The notes below the pieces were generated by a model. That model worked only from the letters and a program-made list of their open reading frames with translations, did not search any database and was not told the DNA's origin. DNA of 64,000 bases. It comes from Kribbella soli. GTDB taxonomy: Bacteria > Actinomycetota > Actinomycetes > Propionibacteriales > Kribbellaceae. The stretch is taken from the NCBI RefSeq assembly GCF_004331345.1, contig NZ_SJJZ01000001.1, forward strand, positions 248,001 through 312,000, read 5' to 3'. Positions 60,717 through 64,000 of this stretch are shown piece after piece. Position 1 is the first letter of the stretch, and each line of letters begins with the position of its first letter. The position numbers and the translations under genes were made by a program.

Positions 60717-61466
60717 ATGCCGTTGACCGACGATGCGCACCTGCCACCGGGGCTCGTGCTGGCGTGGGGCCTGCCCGCCAAGTCGAACCGACTCGGGCGG
60801 AAGCCGACGCAGAGCGTCGAGCAGATCGTCGATGCAGCCCTCGAGCTGGCCGATGCCGACGGGTTCGCCGCGTTGTCGATGCCGAAGATCGCCCACAAGC
60901 TCGGACTGACCGCCAACGCGATCTACAGGTACGTCAGGTCCCGCGACGAGCTGCTGGTACTGCTCGGTGACGCAGCCTGGGGTCCGGCACCGGACGGGGT
61001 CGTCGACGCACGGGACTGGCGAGCGGCAGCGACCGTCTGGACGCAGGCGATGGTCGATCGGTGCGACGTCCACCCGTGGCTCTGCGATCTTCCCATCCGC
61101 GGAGCGCCGATGACGCCGAACCTGCTCGGCTGGGCAGAGGCGATCCTGAAGGTGCTGACCGGTGCCGGGCTGAGTCCCACCGAAAGTCTGTCGTGCGCGT
61201 TGCTGCTGGATGGGTATGCCCGACGGATCGCCAGCTCGCGTCGCGATCTGCGCGACAGCGCCTCGACCTCCGTCGAGCCGGCGGCGGTGACACGATTCCT
61301 CGAACCTCGGCTGCACGAACTCGGGTACTCGACCCTGGCCGCCCTGATGGCCGGCAACCAGTACACCGACGAGATCCACGACGCCGACGTCACCTTCGGC
61401 CTCGACCGAATCCTGGACGGCATCGACGTACTGATCACACAGAAGCGGTCGATGCGCCGGTCCTGA
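60717..61466 (+). CDS. TetR-family regulator
   Basis: A 249-residue TetR protein with an N-terminal helix-turn-helix (A-L-S-M-P-K-I-A-H-K-L-G-L-T-A-N-A-I-Y-R-Y) preceded by a longer leader than usual, and a C-terminal TetR_C-like domain. It resembles the regulator at 183-920 in its layout. ATG 60717 was used; the upstream operator GTGTAAGGTACAC suits it. It most likely represses the divergent esterase. Confidence 0.88.
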   Translation: MPLTDDAHLPPGLVLAWGLPAKSNRLGRKPTQSVEQIVDAALELADADGFAALSMPKIAHKLGLTANAIYRYVRSRDELLVLLGDAAWGPAPDGVVDARDWRAAATVWTQAMVDRCDVHPWLCDLPIRGAPMTPNLLGWAEAILKVLTGAGLSPTESLSCALLLDGYARRIASSRRDLRDSASTSVEPAAVTRFLEPRLHELGYSTLAALMAGNQYTDEIHDADVTFGLDRILDGIDVLITQKRSMRRS

Positions 61467-61496
61467 CGCACGGACCTGGTCCGGTGTTGCGTTCGG

Positions 61497-64000
61497 TCAG
61501 CCGTTCAGGAGGGTGGTGAGTTGTTGTTTGTCGGGCAGGTTCTCGGGGCGGATGATGTCGGCGGTGCGGACGTAGTAGAAGGCTGCTGTCACCTGGTCGA
61601 GGGGGATGTTCATGAGTTCGGACCAGGCGACCCGGTAGATGGCTAGCTGGAGGGGGTCGGCGGTTTCGCCTCGGGTGGTTTTCCAGTCGATGACGTCGTA
61701 GCCGCGGGAGCCGTCCGGGCGGACGATCTGGTAGACGGCGTCGATGCGGCCGCGGACGACCCGGCCGTCCAGCGCCAGAGCGAACGGGGCCTCGATCTCG
61801 TACGGCGTGGTGTCGCCGAACGGCCCGTCGCGGAACGCGTCCATCAGGTCGGTGAGGTCGGTGTCGTCGACGATGTCCTCGTCCGCGGCACCGGGGAGAT
61901 CGTCCGGGTCGAGCAGCAGTTGCTGACCGAAGTAGCTCTCCACCCACGCGTGGAACCGGGTCCCGAAACGCGCGGCCCGGTTGGGTTTGCGCGGCATCGG
62001 GCGGGCCAGCTCGGCGGCCAGACCGTCCGGATCCTTCGCCAGCCGCATCATCTGCGTCGCGGACAGCGCGGCCGGCAGCGCCACGTCGTACGCCTTCCGG
62101 CTCCGGCTTTCCCTTGCCTCGGACAACAATCGCTCGAGCTCCGAGTCCCAGCGCGCGACCGTCGCCTGCTCGTCGAGCAGCAGCGACTCCTCCGCCTCGA
62201 TCGACGGACCCTCCGTACGAGACAGCTGCACCAGAGCAGCCGACTCCAGCCGCCGCTGGAACGAATCCACGTCGTACGGCGTCGGCCACGGCGCCTGTGT
62301 CTGCTCGGCGAGCTCCGGGTTCTCCGCGGTCAGCTCCGGCTGCTCCGCCCACGCGATGACCCGCTCGCCCGCGTGCTTCTTCAACGTCTGGAGGTACGAC
62401 GAGGGACCGCGCGGCCGCTTCTGCGTCGGACCCCACCAGTGCCCGGTCGCCACCAGCAGTTCCTTCGCGCGCGTGAACGCGACGTACCCGAGCCGCCGCT
62501 CCTCGAGTGCATTCACGGTCTTGCACTCGTCCGCGAACGCCTTCAGCCCGGCGTTCGACAGGTCGTGGATGTCCGGCAGCGTATCGGCGTCGCCGCGCAA
62601 CGGCCACGGGAGCACCTTCGCGTTCGTCGTCCACTTGTCCCGCCCGCGGTCCGACGGGAACACCTTCGACACCAGCGTCGGCACGAAGACGACCGGCCAC
62701 TCGAGCCCCTTCGACCGGTGCGTGGTGAGCAGCTTCACCGAGTCGGCTTCACTCGGTACGGCGAGGTCGAGGCCGGCGGCGTACTCCTCCTCGGCCGCGA
62801 GGTACGCGAGCAGACCGTCCAGTGATCCGTCCGACTCGGTCGACACGAAGTTGCCCACGGCATCGAGGAACGCGGCGAGGTGATCGCGGCGCCCGGCGTC
62901 GACGTGATCGGGGGTCGCGGTCAGCTCGACGTCCAGGCCGATCGTGCTGATCACCCGGCGGACCAGATCGAGCAGCGGCTCGCCCGCATGCGCGCGCAGC
63001 TCGCGAAGCTCGACCGACAGCTCCTTGAAACGGGTCAGGGCCTCCGGCGCGTACGCCGACAGACCCGGATCGTCGACCGCCTCGGCGAGCGAGATGACCT
63101 CGGTCGAATCCATCCCGGCGACGGCCGCGTCGAGCGCCGCGACCAGGTCGTCGGCAGCCGGCCGCTCCCCCGCGTCGGCGAGCGCGCGGGCGCGGTTGGC
63201 GAGCAGGGCGAGGTCGCGGTGACCGATCCGGTAGCGCGGGCCGGTGAGGATCCGGAGCATCGCCGCGTTCGCGGTCAGGTCGTTGACGGCTTGCAGTGTC
63301 GCGACGACGTCGACGACCTCGGGAAGCGCGAGCAGACCGCCGAGGCCGACGACCTCGACCGGGACCTTGCGCGCGATCAGCGCCTCGTGCACCGCGCTGA
63401 GGTCGACGTTCGTCCGCATCAGGATGCCGATGTCCTTCCAGCGGCGGTTCCGGGTGCGGTGCGCGGCGACGATCGCGTCGGCGACCCACTCGATCTCCTC
63501 CGAGCGGGTCTCGAACAGCCCGACCGTGATCGCGCCCTCCGGAGCGTTCGCCGGGGCCTCGAGCGGGATGACGCCGGGGTGCTGCTCGTAGAGCTCTGCA
63601 GCGTGCTGGTTGGCGGCCGCGAGAATGCGACTGCCGCAGCGGCGGTTGACGCTCAGCACATACCGCTGAGCCGGCGACCCATCAGCCTGTGGGAAGTGCG
63701 CAGGGAACTCGTCCAGGTTCGCGACGGAGGCACCGCGCCAGCCGTAGATCGCCTGACACGGGTCGCCGACCGCGGTGACCGGATGGCCGCGTCCGTCGCC
63801 CGCGGCGAACAGTGCGGTGAGCATCCGGCGCTGCGAGACAGACGTGTCCTGGTACTCGTCGAGAAGCACGACCTTGTACCGCGACCGCTCGACCGCAGCG
63901 ACCTCCGGACATTCCTCGGCGAGCCGCGCTCCGAGCGCCATCTGGTCGGCGAAGTCGACGACGCCGCGCTCCCCCTTGTACGCCTGGTACTCCTCGACGA
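61497..64000 (-). CDS. adnB: AdnB-like UvrD-family helicase with PD-(D/E)XK nuclease (partial, N-terminal end missing)
   Basis: The frame runs from the right edge to a stop at 61497, more than 830 residues. Visible helicase motifs are V-V-L-L-D-E-Y-Q-D-T, V-G-D-P-C-Q-A-I-Y-G-W-R-G, L-S-V-N-R-R-C and L-L-T-T-H-R-S-K-G-L-E-W and V-A-F-T-R-A-K. The C-terminal nuclease carries F-G-T-R-F-H-A-W-V-E, G-R-I-D-A-V-Y and V-I-D-W-K-T-T-R-G with the QLAIYR motif. It pairs with AdnA (expected just outside the window, upstream on the minus strand) in end resection of double-strand breaks. Confidence 0.9.
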   Translation of the reverse strand, partial: VEEYQAYKGERGVVDFADQMALGARLAEECPEVAAVERSRYKVVLLDEYQDTSVSQRRMLTALFAAGDGRGHPVTAVGDPCQAIYGWRGASVANLDEFPAHFPQADGSPAQRYVLSVNRRCGSRILAAANQHAAELYEQHPGVIPLEAPANAPEGAITVGLFETRSEEIEWVADAIVAAHRTRNRRWKDIGILMRTNVDLSAVHEALIARKVPVEVVGLGGLLALPEVVDVVATLQAVNDLTANAAMLRILTGPRYRIGHRDLALLANRARALADAGERPAADDLVAALDAAVAGMDSTEVISLAEAVDDPGLSAYAPEALTRFKELSVELRELRAHAGEPLLDLVRRVISTIGLDVELTATPDHVDAGRRDHLAAFLDAVGNFVSTESDGSLDGLLAYLAAEEEYAAGLDLAVPSEADSVKLLTTHRSKGLEWPVVFVPTLVSKVFPSDRGRDKWTTNAKVLPWPLRGDADTLPDIHDLSNAGLKAFADECKTVNALEERRLGYVAFTRAKELLVATGHWWGPTQKRPRGPSSYLQTLKKHAGERVIAWAEQPELTAENPELAEQTQAPWPTPYDVDSFQRRLESAALVQLSRTEGPSIEAEESLLLDEQATVARWDSELERLLSEARESRSRKAYDVALPAALSATQMMRLAKDPDGLAAELARPMPRKPNRAARFGTRFHAWVESYFGQQLLLDPDDLPGAADEDIVDDTDLTDLMDAFRDGPFGDTTPYEIEAPFALALDGRVVRGRIDAVYQIVRPDGSRGYDVIDWKTTRGETADPLQLAIYRVAWSELMNIPLDQVTAAFYYVRTADIIRPENLPDKQQLTTLLNG

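Overview
The window is very GC-rich DNA with actinobacterial gene content: two WhiB-era landmark genes (whiB7 and a mycoredoxin), an AdnB-type helicase-nuclease, UvrD2, MoaE, several TetR/HxlR/PucR regulators and many MFS exporters. Codon use and overall protein similarity make a Kribbella-like member of the Nocardioidales/Propionibacteriales my best guess. That name is an inference from reading, not from a search.

A conserved chromosomal backbone can be followed through the window. In order it holds UPF0182, PPA1309-like, PDZ/Lon-like protease, small membrane protein and moaE (13.3-18.7 kb, minus strand), a divergent DUF2342 metalloprotease-like gene (19.0 kb), an ABC1-family kinase-like gene (36.7 kb), whiB7 (42.3 kb), uvrD2 (43.3 kb), a mycoredoxin (45.5 kb), nudC (48.2 kb) and the adnB-like gene (61.5 kb to the window end). 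As I remember it, the same order occurs in Mycobacterium tuberculosis around Rv3193c-Rv3202c. Between these anchors lie strain- or lineage-specific cassettes.

Region by region. 0-7 kb: the tail of a kinase gene, a TetR regulator divergent from a DrrAB-type ABC exporter, a proline-racemase-family enzyme, a monooxygenase-like/EEP pair, a zinc alcohol dehydrogenase and a decayed ABC ATPase. 7-11.4 kb: a DHA2 exporter, then a 2.5 kb element bounded by perfect 78-bp direct repeats and inserted at an initiator tRNA gene, with a degraded tyrosine integrase and an aldo/keto reductase. 11.5-21.7 kb: GNAT, a secreted protein, the backbone operon, NUDIX, and a repeat-filled gene-free stretch. 21.7-32.3 kb: HxlR/quinone-reductase pair, a 3-hydroxybutyrate dehydrogenase-MHS transporter-PucR operon, a YdeP-type molybdoenzyme, MFS and CGNR genes. 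32.4-36.4 kb: an MMPL transporter, a cluster of three large hairpin repeats, a YgjP-like metallopeptidase and a structured intergenic segment. 36.4-49.1 kb: the backbone from the DUF5679 protein to nudC, including a complete whiB7 attenuator leader with its own uORF, and a Tat-exported beta-propeller protein. 49.1-61.5 kb: deoD, a lipoprotein, a TetR-controlled SDR/reductase/acyl-CoA ligase operon, a GOLPH3-like gene, a PASTA lipoprotein, an iron-box-controlled desC/desD-like siderophore pair, a Uma2 nuclease and a carboxylesterase/TetR pair.

The most informative regulatory structure is the whiB7 leader (uORF, stem-loop over the uORF stop, intrinsic terminator, then whiB7). The most unusual non-coding structures are the three related hairpins at 34.87-35.29 kb, the tandem repeats at 21.18-21.48 kb, the long-stem structured segment at 36.1 kb, and the tRNA-fMet-anchored direct repeats.
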